Shown piece by piece: positions 29,153-39,588 of a stretch of 64,000 nucleotides of DNA. Source of the DNA: Mesorhizobium sp. M1D.F.Ca.ET.043.01.1.1 (GTDB lineage: Bacteria; Pseudomonadota; Alphaproteobacteria; Rhizobiales; Rhizobiaceae); assembly GCF_003952385.1 (NCBI RefSeq), contig NZ_CP034444.1, positions 1,984,001-2,048,000 on the forward strand, written 5' to 3'. Made by a program: the position numbers and the translations under genes. Under the pieces are notes generated by a model that was not told the DNA's origin, ran no database searches, and saw only the letters and a program-made list of their open reading frames with translations. Positions within the stretch are counted from its first letter, which is position 1; each line of letters starts with the position of its first letter.

Positions 29153-29617
29153 GCTTTTAGCGGCATTGTCACGTTGTTTAAATGTGGCCAGGTGAGGCCG
29201 AGCCTGCGCTTTTCAGGCGGGGCGTGCACTCACGGCTTCCCACGCGGCCATTGCCTGGGGTCGATGGGTTCGAATTTGTGCCGCGGGGCGGTTGGTCTGG
29301 GATGGGACGAAGAGGTTTCGGACGGCGGAGAAGATCGACACGAAATGCTGCAATGAGCCACCCGACCGGATCCTGTCGCCTTCGCTCCCTTTCGACTGGA
29401 GGCGCTCGCCGTTGACGTGGGTCCACCAGCAGCCGCACGATGAGTGCCGTCAACGCTTGTGGCGTTCCTTCGGACAACGGCTGCCATTGCGGCATCGCTG
29501 GTGTCTTCCCGGAGCTATGGCGGAAACTGGGTGATGACGGTTTGAGGAGAGCGGCGTATCGAGGCGGGTGATGAAGCCTGCCAGAACCTCTCAAAGAGAG
29601 CGATACGCCATGAACGA
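29153..29617. other. Gene-free stretch after the effector
   Basis: No supported gene. The mosaic of short frames suggests insertion-sequence debris between the effector and the inverted IS5 end, but I cannot name the element. Confidence 0.35.
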
Positions 29618-29877
29618 GGCGTTGGTGCATGGGGTCCGGACTTGATCGGATGTCGATCTTTGAAGCGGCAGACTATGCCGTGGCCGCCTTGCGGCGGGCG
29701 GATTTCGGGGCGTGCGCAGGCAAGCATGCGGTTGAGGACGGCGCAGCCGATGGCGACTTCGGTCTTCTGAACGGGAAGCGACCGTGCCCGCAAACGCCGC
29801 CCGATGGCGGACTTGTATCGCCCTATGGCGGTCTCGACCAGCGAGCGTTTGCCATAACCGTTGGAGACCTGCCATTT
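29618..29877 (-). mobile_element. IS5-family remnant (right, inverted copy)
   Basis: Reverse complement of 22013-22270 with a few base differences (for example Ser-Thr to Ser-Ala in YKSxIGRR and two 1-nt insertions). It codes the transposase tail KWQVSNGYGKRSLVETAIGR and reaches the same outer end (GGCGTTGGTGCATGGGGTCC). On its other side (29878-30060) it is fused to unrelated sequence. Confidence 0.85.
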
Positions 29878-30219
29878 CTCCAAGCATACGGGTCGGTCGT
29901 CCCGATCTGGCGCAGGCTCGTCCGGCTGGCGCACCCGCGCAAGCTGCCGGTGGAACATCGTCCTCAGAAAAAGACATTCCAATGTGCTCTGCAAGAGCCT
30001 GCCGAAGCGATGAGGCGCTCGTTGCCACCCCAAGTTCATGGATGCCGCCGACGGCTCGGCCGTTAATTTCACATAATTTCACATTCCAAATAAGACACAA
30101 AAGTCAGCCCCGAGCTGACGGCCGAAAACGCGCTTATGCAGTGGGATCGCGCGTAATGAAGGCCAGGCTTTCGTGTCGATTCCAAGTCTTTTTGCTCTTC
30201 GGCTGTCCGCTCATCCGTC

Positions 30220-30248
30220 TTGACCAGCACGAACCTACAGCCTATCTC
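30220..30248 (+). promoter_or_regulatory. Predicted sigma70-type promoter of groESL
   Basis: TTGACC (30220-30225) and TATCTC (30243-30248) are separated by 17 bases. Transcription would start around 30255, placing the CIRCE operator at the start of the transcript. Confidence 0.5.
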
Positions 30249-30257
30249 ACCGCAAGG

Positions 30258-30284
30258 TTAGCACTTCCCGCTGGCGAGTGCTAA
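30258..30284 (+). promoter_or_regulatory. CIRCE operator (HrcA-binding site)
   Basis: TTAGCACTT-N9-GAGTGCTAA, differing from the perfect CIRCE inverted repeat at one base. It lies 53 bp before groES and predicts heat-inducible control by HrcA. Confidence 0.93.
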
Positions 30285-30336
30285 CCGGGCTCCGGCAACG
30301 AAGAACCTTTCAACCTCCGCACCAGGGATATCCAAA

Positions 30337-30633
30337 ATGGCAAAGTCGAATTTCCGGCCGCTGCATGACCGCGTGGTCGTTCGTCGGGTCGAATCCGAAT
30401 CCAAGACCGCGGGCGGGATCATCATCCCGGATACGGCGAAGGAGAAGCCGCAGGAAGGCGAGATCATCGCCGTCGGCTCCGGCGCCCGTGACGAAGCCGG
30501 CAAGCTCGTGCCGCTGGACGTCACGGCCGGCGACCGCATCCTGTTCGGCAAGTGGTCGGGCACTGAAGTCAAGCTCAATGGCGAAGACCTTCTGATCATG
30601 AAGGAATCCGACATCATGGGCATCATCGGCTGA
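30337..30633 (+). CDS. groES: Co-chaperonin GroES (Cpn10)
   Basis: GroES forms the seven-membered lid of the GroEL folding chamber in the cytoplasm. The 98-residue protein has all usual features: [14 protein letters not shown] at the N-terminus, the mobile loop region [20 protein letters not shown], and the end [14 protein letters not shown]. It lies 63 bp before groEL in the conserved groESL order, behind a CIRCE operator. Rhizobia often carry several groESL copies; a copy next to symbiosis genes may serve nitrogenase or Nod protein folding, but I see no NifA site here, so heat/HrcA control is the expected mode. Confidence 0.97.
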   Translation: MAKSNFRPLHDRVVVRRVESESKTAGGIIIPDTAKEKPQEGEIIAVGSGARDEAGKLVPLDVTAGDRILFGKWSGTEVKLNGEDLLIMKESDIMGIIG

Positions 30634-32352
<1,719 letters not shown>

Positions 32353-32377
32353 GGTCCACGCACCTCAACAATCTCGA

Positions 32378-32403
32378 GGGCGGCAGCGATGCCGCCCTTT
32401 CTC
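32378..32403 (+). terminator. Rho-independent terminator of groESL
   Basis: GGGCGGCA-GCGA-TGCCGCCC stem-loop (32378-32397) followed by TTTCTC, 25 bp after the groEL stop. Confidence 0.85.
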
Positions 32404-32471
32404 TGACGCGGAGCCAAGCCGATCGCCCATCCACAAGGCTACATACGGCGGCACATTCACTGCGGACACCA

Positions 32472-32780
32472 ATGACTGACTTCATTCTGTTCGCCATGGT
32501 CGGCTTCCCGCCGAGGCGGTTGACGGCGCATTAGGCATGGACTAGGGCCCGATCTCCTCCACCGTGCTGCTCTCCTTCGGTGTTCCGCCGGCGCAGGCTT
32601 CCGCCGCGGTGCACGCGGCGGAAATATTCACCACGGCCGCTTCCGGCACGGCGCATCACTACCACCGCAATTTCGGCCGGAAGCTGTTCTGGCCGCTCGC
32701 ACGTTCGGCATTCTCGGCGGATGCCTTGAAGTCTTCGTGCTCACCTCGTTCGACGTCATAGTGAAACCCTATGATAAGAC
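32472..32780 (+). pseudogene. Sulfite exporter TauE/SafE family fragment
   Basis: From ATG 32472 the frames read MTDFILFAMVGF, then after disruption STVLLSFGVPPAQASAAVHA and AEIFTTAASGTAHHYHRNFG, then a shifted VLTSFD and VKPY. These are the first ~100 residues of a TauE/SafE membrane transporter. Stops and shifts break the frame, and the C-terminal two thirds are missing. Confidence 0.75.
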
Positions 32781-33122
32781 CTATCTCGCTGTTGATCGAA
32801 AGAGGTCCCACACGACATCAATAGCCAAAGTCTCTGCGGTACTTTCAGCTATTCTACCGACCAAACCGGGAAGTCCCGGGATTTTGGTCGCCCGAGGCAA
32901 AGATCGATTAGGGGGAATAGGTGGGTGCAAGAAGCGCGAGCGTGAGGGACTTGGTCTAGCCCGATTTGTTTTGGTGGGGAGGAACCGGCGACGCAGTCCT
33001 TCGAGCGACGGGGCTTTTCACAAACCTACGTCACGGGTGGTTTAGCTGGTTGCGGAGCCTCAATCGTTCTTCCGTGTTGGCTGATGGCCGGCATGCGCAC
33101 AGCGTCGGGACAGCGATCTGGC
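32781..33122. other. Gene-free stretch before fixS
   Basis: No supported gene. It lies between the transporter fragment and the convergent fix cluster and appears to be junction debris. Confidence 0.4.
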
Positions 33123-33278
33123 TCAGCGTCCCGGCTTGTCGTCCTGGTCGATGAGGATGCGCTCAACGGCTCCATCAAGATCTTCATATTGGCCACTTCT
33201 CAACGCCCATAGGAAGCCAGACAGCCCCAGTGCGCCCAAAGATAGCGCGACTGGTATGAGGTAGATGAGTGTCGTCAT
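33123..33278 (-). CDS. fixS: FixS/CcoS, cbb3 oxidase assembly protein
   Basis: A 51-residue protein beginning MTTLIYLIPVALSLGALGLS, with one membrane helix followed by WALRSGQYEDLDG and the acidic tail ERILIDQDDKPGR. This is the CcoS/FixS signature: the SGQY/F-x-DL-x-G motif after the helix. CcoS is needed for cofactor insertion into the cbb3 oxidase. Its ATG overlaps the fixI stop as ATGA. It is the last gene of fixGHIS. Confidence 0.92.
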   Translation of the reverse strand: MTTLIYLIPVALSLGALGLSGFLWALRSGQYEDLDGAVERILIDQDDKPGR

Positions 33279-35560
33279 GACGGCCGCGCTGATGAGCGTA
33301 TGCCGGAACGCGTTGCCGAAGAAGCCCTTGTCAGCTCGGCGGGCATAAAGCGGTGCAGCCTCAGCGCGTTTCCGATCACCAGCAGCGATGAGGCGGACAT
33401 CGCGACTGCCGCGATCACCGGTGTGACATGGCCGAGGATGGCGAGCGGAACGGCAACGGCGTTGTAGATGATCGCGATTGCTATGTTCTGGCGGATCAGC
33501 CGCCTTGCCTTCTGCGAGACGTCCAGCGCAAGGGGTACCGCCGAAAGGCTTTCACGCAGGAACACGAAATCGGCGGCGTTGCGGCCGACATGGGCGGCGG
33601 TGGCTGGAGCGATCGAGACGTGCGCCGCGCCCAGCGCTGGGCTGTCGTTGAGCCCGTCGCCCACCATCAGGACCTTATGGCCGGCCTTGGTCAGCACTTC
33701 GATCCGCTCAGCCTTCCCGGACGGCAGCAGCGCCGAAACAAAACGGTCGATTCCCAATATTCTTGCGACATCGCCACAGGCGTCTGCGGTATCGCCCGAC
33801 AGCATTTCGACCGAGACCCCGGCATCATTCAACTGCGCCAAGCCGGCCCGGGCATCGGGCCGCAACGCATCCTCGAAAACGAAGGATGCGACAATGCCGC
33901 CGTCTTTCGTCAGGACTGTTCCGCCATGCCCACTTTCGCTATCGGTTAGGGCCTTCCATCTAGCCCACCCGCGCCGGCCCAGTCGCCAGATACTTCCAGT
34001 GACAGTGGCTTCGATTCCAAACCCCGGATGCTCTGTGACGGCATCGAACTTGTGCTGCCCGCCAGCAGCGGCAAACCCGGCTACGGCCTTTGAAAACGGA
34101 TGACGCGAATGCGCGGCCATATCGGCGGCGATTGCCAGCACGGCCGGGTCGATCGACGACGCATTGACGAGCCGGGGCTGTCCGAGCGTGAGCGTTCCGG
34201 TCTTGTCGAACACCGCCGTATCGATCGTCGCCAGGCGCTCCATGGCCGAACCGTCCTTCACCATGATGCCGCTTTCGAACAGACGCCGCGCCGCGACCAC
34301 CTGCACGATCGGCACCGCGAGGCCGAGCGCACATGGACACGTGATGATGAGAACGGCAATTGCAGTCGTCATTGCCAGGTGCCAGTCGCCAACCGCAACC
34401 ATCCAACCGATGAATGTTATTAAAGCTGTGAGATGGACCACCGGCGCATAGAGGGCGGAGACGCGATCGGCGATGCGTCGATAGGGCGAGCGGCCGCCCT
34501 CCGCCGCCTCCATCAATCGAACCATCTCCGCCAGGAACGAGTCCTTCGCGGCGGCTGTCGCCTCAATCGTGAGCGAGCCGGTAAGGTTAAGTACCCCAGC
34601 CTGCACGGGGATGCCTGGCGCCACGTTTCTGGGCGTGCTTTCGCCGGAGACCAGGGAGCAGTCGAGATCAGATGATCCCCGAATGATCTTTCCGTCGACA
34701 GGAATCCTTTCGCCCGCTGCGATGAGCAGCTGCATTCCCGGTTCGATCTCGGCAACCGGCAGATAGTCGCGCGCGCCCTCGCCGCGCAGCACCATGGCAC
34801 CACGCGCCGCCAGCTGCGACAGGCCGTTGACGGCGGTTCGGGCCCGCTCGCGCATGACATGATCCAGCGTACGGCCGATTAACAGGAAGAACAGCAGCGA
34901 TACCGACGCGTCGAAATAGGCGTGATCGCCGTGATTGATCGTCTCATAGAGGCTCATGGCGTAGGCGAGCGACATCCCGACCGCGATCGGCACATCCATG
35001 TTCATGCGGCCGTGGCGCAGCGCGTTCCAGGCCGAGCGGAAGAAAATGCCCCCGGCGAAGGCAAGCGCCGGGATCGCGATCAGCGCAGAGACCCAGTGGA
35101 ATAAGTCGCGGGTCGCGCCTTCGGCGCCGGACCAGACCGAGACCGAGACCGAAAGCAGCATGATGTTGCCCGTCGCAAAACCAGCAACCGCGACCGCGCG
35201 GATCAGTTCGGATAGTGTCTTGTTTTTGCCGCCGACCTCGGGGTCGAACAGATGCACCTGATAGCCTAGCCGTCCAAGCGCGCGGACGAACGGTGGCACC
35301 TCGTCACCACGCCACCTGACCGAGACCCGTTTCGTCGACAGGTTGACGCGGGCGCTCTCGACGCGATCGAGATTTCCCAACGCCTTCTCGATCGTCTGGA
35401 TGCAGGCTGCGCAATGAACCGTCGGAACCGAAAGGTCGGTCTGGCGAAGACCATCGCCAACAAAGCGGCTCGCCAACCTGATCTCCTGGCCAGACGGCAG
35501 GACCGATGTGGTACCGGTCAAATCCAGCGCCAGTTCCGCGCCGGGTGCACAGCAGCTCAT
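33275..35560 (-). CDS. fixI: FixI, copper-exporting P1B-type ATPase for cbb3 oxidase
   Basis: FixI/CcoI pumps copper across the inner membrane for assembly of the binuclear centre of cbb3 oxidase. The start at 35560 (MSCCAPGAELALDLTG) overlaps the fixH stop as ATGA. There is a heavy-metal domain with the CAAC motif (TVHCAACIQTIEKA), eight predicted membrane helices, the CPC transport motif in ITCPCALGLAVP, the phosphorylation site DKTGTLTLG, and the hinge MVGDGLNDSPAL. About 761 residues, normal for FixI. The longer frame to 35713 is read-through of fixH sequence. Confidence 0.95.
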   Translation of the reverse strand: MSCCAPGAELALDLTGTTSVLPSGQEIRLASRFVGDGLRQTDLSVPTVHCAACIQTIEKALGNLDRVESARVNLSTKRVSVRWRGDEVPPFVRALGRLGYQVHLFDPEVGGKNKTLSELIRAVAVAGFATGNIMLLSVSVSVWSGAEGATRDLFHWVSALIAIPALAFAGGIFFRSAWNALRHGRMNMDVPIAVGMSLAYAMSLYETINHGDHAYFDASVSLLFFLLIGRTLDHVMRERARTAVNGLSQLAARGAMVLRGEGARDYLPVAEIEPGMQLLIAAGERIPVDGKIIRGSSDLDCSLVSGESTPRNVAPGIPVQAGVLNLTGSLTIEATAAAKDSFLAEMVRLMEAAEGGRSPYRRIADRVSALYAPVVHLTALITFIGWMVAVGDWHLAMTTAIAVLIITCPCALGLAVPIVQVVAARRLFESGIMVKDGSAMERLATIDTAVFDKTGTLTLGQPRLVNASSIDPAVLAIAADMAAHSRHPFSKAVAGFAAAGGQHKFDAVTEHPGFGIEATVTGSIWRLGRRGWARWKALTDSESGHGGTVLTKDGGIVASFVFEDALRPDARAGLAQLNDAGVSVEMLSGDTADACGDVARILGIDRFVSALLPSGKAERIEVLTKAGHKVLMVGDGLNDSPALGAAHVSIAPATAAHVGRNAADFVFLRESLSAVPLALDVSQKARRLIRQNIAIAIIYNAVAVPLAILGHVTPVIAAVAMSASSLLVIGNALRLHRFMPAELTRASSATRSGIRSSARPS

Positions 35561-36054
35561 TGCAGCGCTCCTTGCGAAATCATGATCCGGCGAATGTCGC
35601 GATAGAGCTCGGCGAGACCGGCGTCGGCATCGACTTCGACGATCCAGACGCCATCCTTGGGCACGTCCCGTGCTGCAAACTCCTGAGCCGAAGCAAGGGC
35701 AAGAGTGATGCACTTGTCCTCGGCCTCATAAGCGGGATGACGAAACAGTATCTTCACGCCATGCAAGGTCACCGGCTTGCCGGTGGCATCACTCAAGCTG
35801 TAGCGGACCTCACTCCGAGCGATCGTCAGGTTGCCGGTCCAGCCGAGTGCCGCCTGCGCGCGCCCTTCCTTGGCCTTTTTGTTGAATTGCTGACTGGCCA
35901 CATAGGTGTTCTCGACGACAAGGCCGGTCCAGCTTTTGCTGGCGAGCGTCGCCATGGTCAGGTTGACGGCGATGACCACGCCGAAAAAGCCGAGAATGGT
36001 GAGCAGCATGTGCCTGCCGGTGAACTCGCGCGTCTTTTGCGTATTGGTGCTCAT
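35557..36054 (-). CDS. fixH: FixH/CcoH, cbb3 oxidase assembly protein
   Basis: FixH is a membrane-anchored protein needed for assembly of cbb3 oxidase. It has a cytoplasmic start (TGRHMLLTILGFFGVVIAVN) with a single membrane helix and the conserved NLTMATLASKSWTGLVVEN. The rest is a periplasmic domain (NLTIARSEVRYSLSDATGKP). 165 residues. ATGA overlaps connect it to fixG upstream and fixI downstream, so the four genes are one translationally coupled operon. Confidence 0.93.
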   Translation of the reverse strand: MSTNTQKTREFTGRHMLLTILGFFGVVIAVNLTMATLASKSWTGLVVENTYVASQQFNKKAKEGRAQAALGWTGNLTIARSEVRYSLSDATGKPVTLHGVKILFRHPAYEAEDKCITLALASAQEFAARDVPKDGVWIVEVDADAGLAELYRDIRRIMISQGALQ

Positions 36055-37721
36055 CTGGCGATCTCCGGTGCGTTGAAGGTGGCCGTGTATTCGTCCGATT
36101 CGAAGTTCGCCTTGTCCTCGACCCGGAACTTGAAGGTTTGTGCAGGATGCCGCACCTCACCCGCTGGCTGGCGCACGAAAACTTTCAGCATCTTCAGCCG
36201 GTCGGGTTCGACCGCGATGCCGAAGAAGCGGTCTGGCGGCAGATCACTGCCGACGACGCTCATTTCGGCTCCCTGCAAGCCCTGCATCGCGACAATTATT
36301 GTCCTTGGCTCGGGGATCATGTTGAGCAGTTTGACGGTATAGCCGTTGCGGATCGAACCGTCGGACAGCGTGACGAACTGTGGATTGCGGTCATGCAGCA
36401 CGTTCAGTTCGAGCCGATCGCGCGTCAGCAGCGAATAGAGCAGGCCCAGCCCGATCAGCGACCACAGGCCCATGTAGACGTAAGTGCGCGGCCGAAAGAT
36501 CTTGCGAATGTGAAAATACACCACCTGATCGCAGAAGGTGCCGACAGCAGTCCTGACCAGCGACGGATTGATCGAACTGGAGCCGCCTGACGTCGCCAGC
36601 GTCATGTTGGCGTTGTAATCGAAGAGCGTCGCGTAGGAGATCAGCCCACGCTCCTTGCCGAGCTTGTCCATGACGCGGTCGCAGGCGTCGATACACAACG
36701 CGCAGGTAATGCATTCGAGCTGCTGGCCTTCGCGAATGTCGATCCCCATCGGGCACACCGCGACACAGGCGTTGCAATCGATGCAGTCGCCGACCCGCTG
36801 CCCCGCCGCGTGGGCCTTCTTGGCGTGCCTCGAACGAGGTTCGCCGCGCCAGTCATTGTAGGTTACTGTGAGCGAATTCTCGTCGAGCATGACAGCCTGG
36901 ATGCGCGGCCACGGGCACATGTAGGTGCAGACTTGCTCGCGCATCAGCCCGCCGAACGTGTAGGTGGTCGTTGTCAGCACCGCTATGGTGACGTAGGCGA
37001 CCGGTGCGGTGGTGCCGGTGAATACCTCGCTGATCAGCGTTGGCGCGTCGGCGAAATAGAGGATCCAAGCGCCGCCGGTGGCTGCCGCTATGACCAGCCA
37101 GATGGCGTGCTTCGCTAGGCGCAGTACCAGTTTGCGCACCGTCCATGGGCCGGCGTCGAGCTTTATGCGGGCGTTGCGATCGCCTTCGATTGCCCGCTCC
37201 ACCACCACGAACAGATCGACCCATACAGTCTGCGGGCAGATATAGCCGCACCATGCGCGGCCGACGGTGGACGTGATCAGGAAGAGGCCGATGCCGGCCA
37301 TCACCAGAAGGCCGGCGACATAGTAGAATTCCTGCGGCCATATCTCGACGAAGAAGAAGTAGAAGCGGCGGTTGGCAAGATCTATCAGCACGGCCTGATC
37401 AGGAGCGAACGGACCTCGATTCCAGCGCAGCCAGGGTGTCAGATAGTAGATGCCCAGCGTGATGGCCATCACCAGCCACTTGAAGCGGCGGAAGCTACCC
37501 GAGGCGCGCTTGGGGAAGATTTTCTTGCGCGGTGCATAGAGCGGCTGTCGTGTTGTCTTGGCGGAGTTAACCACCTTTGCCTCGAGCCGCTCCATCTGCG
37601 TTTTATCCGGCACCTGTATCTCCACTTGCCCGCGACCTATGACATCGTTGTGCGACGGACTTGTCTGCGTCGACAGGCGTCCGGTCTGCAGCGAGCCCTT
37701 CGCCGAATGGGGCCGCGCCAC
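36051..37721 (-). CDS. fixG: FixG/CcoG, membrane ferredoxin-like protein
   Basis: FixG is an integral membrane protein with two [4Fe-4S] sites that is involved in copper delivery to cbb3 oxidase. Cluster motifs are visible: CIDCNACVAVCPMGIDIREG and CITCALCIDACDRV; the NapH-like membrane part has GRAWCGYICPQTVWVDLF. Several helices precede (FKWLVMAITLGIYYLTPWLR). The GTG at 37721 gives 556 residues; the conserved part starts around LYAPRKKIFPKRASG, so the ATG at 37595 (about 514 residues) is also possible. Between fixP and fixG lies a perfect hairpin, so fixGHIS may have its own promoter. Confidence 0.94.
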   Translation of the reverse strand: MARPHSAKGSLQTGRLSTQTSPSHNDVIGRGQVEIQVPDKTQMERLEAKVVNSAKTTRQPLYAPRKKIFPKRASGSFRRFKWLVMAITLGIYYLTPWLRWNRGPFAPDQAVLIDLANRRFYFFFVEIWPQEFYYVAGLLVMAGIGLFLITSTVGRAWCGYICPQTVWVDLFVVVERAIEGDRNARIKLDAGPWTVRKLVLRLAKHAIWLVIAAATGGAWILYFADAPTLISEVFTGTTAPVAYVTIAVLTTTTYTFGGLMREQVCTYMCPWPRIQAVMLDENSLTVTYNDWRGEPRSRHAKKAHAAGQRVGDCIDCNACVAVCPMGIDIREGQQLECITCALCIDACDRVMDKLGKERGLISYATLFDYNANMTLATSGGSSSINPSLVRTAVGTFCDQVVYFHIRKIFRPRTYVYMGLWSLIGLGLLYSLLTRDRLELNVLHDRNPQFVTLSDGSIRNGYTVKLLNMIPEPRTIIVAMQGLQGAEMSVVGSDLPPDRFFGIAVEPDRLKMLKVFVRQPAGEVRHPAQTFKFRVEDKANFESDEYTATFNAPEIAR

Positions 37722-37756
37722 CTTGCAGGGTCAATCGCCCCATGCCGGAATGGTGT

Positions 37757-37781
37757 CGAGGCCCGGCAAAGCCGGGCCTCG
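37757..37781. terminator. Strong hairpin between fixP and fixG
   Basis: CGAGGCCCGGC-AAA-GCCGGGCCTCG, an 11-bp perfect stem with a 3-base loop. There is no T-run on either strand, so it may be an attenuating or RNA-stabilising hairpin rather than a full terminator. It lies between fixP (start 38683, stop 37820) and the fixG start, upstream of fixG on the minus strand. Confidence 0.5.
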
Positions 37782-37819
37782 TCGCTTGGCGGGGGAGGGC
37801 TGAGAATAGGCTTCCGTTC

Positions 37820-38683
37820 CTATTCTCCGCCGCCAAGCGAATGAACATAAACCGCAAGTTCCTTAACCTTGGTCTCGCCGAGACGCCCGATCCACGCCGG
37901 CATGACGCCGTGCTTCGGCGCACGGACCTGGACGGCGACGGCTGTCTCGCCGGACCCGTAGAGCCAGATCGCGTCCGTCAGGTCGGGTGCGCCGAGTTCC
38001 TTGTTGCCTTTCGCATTGTCGCCGTGACAGGCGACGCAGTTTTCGGCGAAGATCCTGGCGCCGGGTTCAATAAGGCTTGCATCGCGGACCTTGCCGGACA
38101 GGCTGGCAACGTAGGCGCTCACCTGTGCGATCTGATCGGCGGTGATGACGTCGCCGAAGGCCGGCATTTCCGACAGGCGCGTGTCCGGATCTGACGCGAA
38201 GCGGATGCCATGCGCGATCGTTTGCTGGATCTGCTCGGTCGTGCCGCCCCACAGCCAGTCATCGTCGTTCAGGTTTGGAAAACCTTTCGACCCTTCGGCG
38301 CCGGAGCCATGGCACTGCGTGCAGTTGACCTTGAATGCGGCGCCGCCGGCCGCGACCGCGAATTCGCGCAAGGCATAGTCCGAGGTAATTTCAGCGACGC
38401 TTTTCGACTCCACCGCCGCGGCGTATTTGCCTTTCGCCGCTTCCGCCGCCGCCAGTTCATTCTTGACATCGTTGCGGCTGGAATACCCAAGCACACCCTT
38501 GGTCGCAGAATACAGCATGGGCCAAGCCGGATACGCCATTGTATAAGCCACCGCCCAACCGACAGTGATGTAGAAGGTTATCACCCACCATCGGGGCAAT
38601 GGGTGGTTGAGCTCCCTTATCCCGTCCCATTCATGACCGGTCGTTGAGATGCCCGAGACTTCGTCGATGTGCTCATCGCTCAT
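37820..38683 (-). CDS. fixP: FixP, cbb3 oxidase diheme cytochrome c subunit
   Basis: FixP/CcoP passes electrons from the bc1 complex to the catalytic subunit FixN. One N-terminal membrane helix (WWVITFYITVGWAVAYTMAY) is followed by two cytochrome c domains with heme sites CTQCH (in KVNCTQCHGSGAEG) and CVACH (in ENCVACHGDNAKG). 287 residues, normal size. The ATG overlaps the fixQ stop as ATGA. Confidence 0.96.
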   Translation of the reverse strand: MSDEHIDEVSGISTTGHEWDGIRELNHPLPRWWVITFYITVGWAVAYTMAYPAWPMLYSATKGVLGYSSRNDVKNELAAAEAAKGKYAAAVESKSVAEITSDYALREFAVAAGGAAFKVNCTQCHGSGAEGSKGFPNLNDDDWLWGGTTEQIQQTIAHGIRFASDPDTRLSEMPAFGDVITADQIAQVSAYVASLSGKVRDASLIEPGARIFAENCVACHGDNAKGNKELGAPDLTDAIWLYGSGETAVAVQVRAPKHGVMPAWIGRLGETKVKELAVYVHSLGGGE

Positions 38684-38835
38684 GATCGGTCGCCCTTGAG
38701 TGGAATCTGGGCGGCTCGCTCGGCCTGTGTTTTGCCGCCTGGACGCAAGGCAAAGGCAATGCTGCCGACGAAGAAGAGCGCCATGGCAAGCAGACCCCAG
38801 CTGTCGGCGAATTCCCGCATCAAATCATAGCTCAT
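38680..38835 (-). CDS. fixQ: FixQ, small cbb3 oxidase subunit
   Basis: A 51-residue single-helix protein (MSYDLMREFADSWGLLAMAL then FFVGSIAFALRPG), typical FixQ/CcoQ, which stabilises the oxidase complex. The start at 38835 is chosen because the conserved sequence begins there; the longer frame upstream belongs to the end of fixO in another frame. It lies between fixO and fixP with tight spacing. Confidence 0.93.
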   Translation of the reverse strand: MSYDLMREFADSWGLLAMALFFVGSIAFALRPGGKTQAERAAQIPLKGDRS

Positions 38836-38845
38836 CGCGTCCCCC

Positions 38846-39577
38846 TCAGCGGTAGCCGGCTGCATCGTCATAGGTCTTGAAATCGACCAGTGTTCCCAGC
38901 ATTTGCAGATACGCGACGAGGGCATCCATCTCGGTCACCTGCTGCGGGTTACCGTCCAGGTCGCCGACCTTGGCTTTCGGATAGCGTTTCTCGAGGCCGG
39001 AGCTGTCGGCATTCGGGTCGGCCTGCGCCATCAGGTCGACATTGGCATTGGCGATCATGTCATCGGAGTAGGGGACGCCGACGCGCCGGTTGGCGATGAG
39101 ATGCGTCGAGAAGTCCTTCACCTCTATCGGTTTGTCTTTCAGAAAGGCATAGTTGGGCATGATCGACTCCGGCACGACGGAGCGCGGGTCGCTGAGATGC
39201 TGGACATGCCAGCTGTTGGAGTAGCGGTCGCCGACGCGCGCGAGATCGGGTCCCGTCCGCTTGGACCCCCACTGGAACGGGTGGTCGTACATGGACTCTG
39301 CCGCCAGGCTGTAGTGGCCATAACGCTCGACTTCATCGCGGAATGGCCGGATCATCTGGCTATGGCAGAGATAGCAGCCCTCGCGCACGTAGATGTTGCG
39401 TCCGGCGAGTTCGAGCGGCGAGTAGGGCCGCATGCCATCGACCTTCTCGATTGTGTTGTCGAGATAGAAGAGCGGCGCTATCTCGACGATGCCGCCGACA
39501 GTCACCACGAGCAGCGAGCCAACGAGGAGAAGCGTGGCGTTCTTCTCGATGATCGCGTGTTTGTCGATCAAGCCCAT
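38846..39577 (-). CDS. fixO: FixO, cbb3 oxidase monoheme cytochrome c subunit
   Basis: FixO/CcoO is the monoheme cytochrome c subunit. The start at 39577 ([13 protein letters not shown]) fits the family; the N-terminal helix is [20 protein letters not shown]. The single heme site is [12 protein letters not shown], followed by the characteristic RYGHYS and [12 protein letters not shown] segments. 243 residues. It lies 11 bp downstream of the fixN stop. Confidence 0.96.
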   Translation of the reverse strand: MGLIDKHAIIEKNATLLLVGSLLVVTVGGIVEIAPLFYLDNTIEKVDGMRPYSPLELAGRNIYVREGCYLCHSQMIRPFRDEVERYGHYSLAAESMYDHPFQWGSKRTGPDLARVGDRYSNSWHVQHLSDPRSVVPESIMPNYAFLKDKPIEVKDFSTHLIANRRVGVPYSDDMIANANVDLMAQADPNADSSGLEKRYPKAKVGDLDGNPQQVTEMDALVAYLQMLGTLVDFKTYDDAAGYR

Positions 39578-39588
39578 TGTCTGGCTCC

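Noticed and set aside
30060..30336. NifA/sigma54 control of groESL
   Set aside because: No TGT-N10-ACA or GG-N10-GC type element was seen; a CIRCE and a sigma70-like promoter explain the region.
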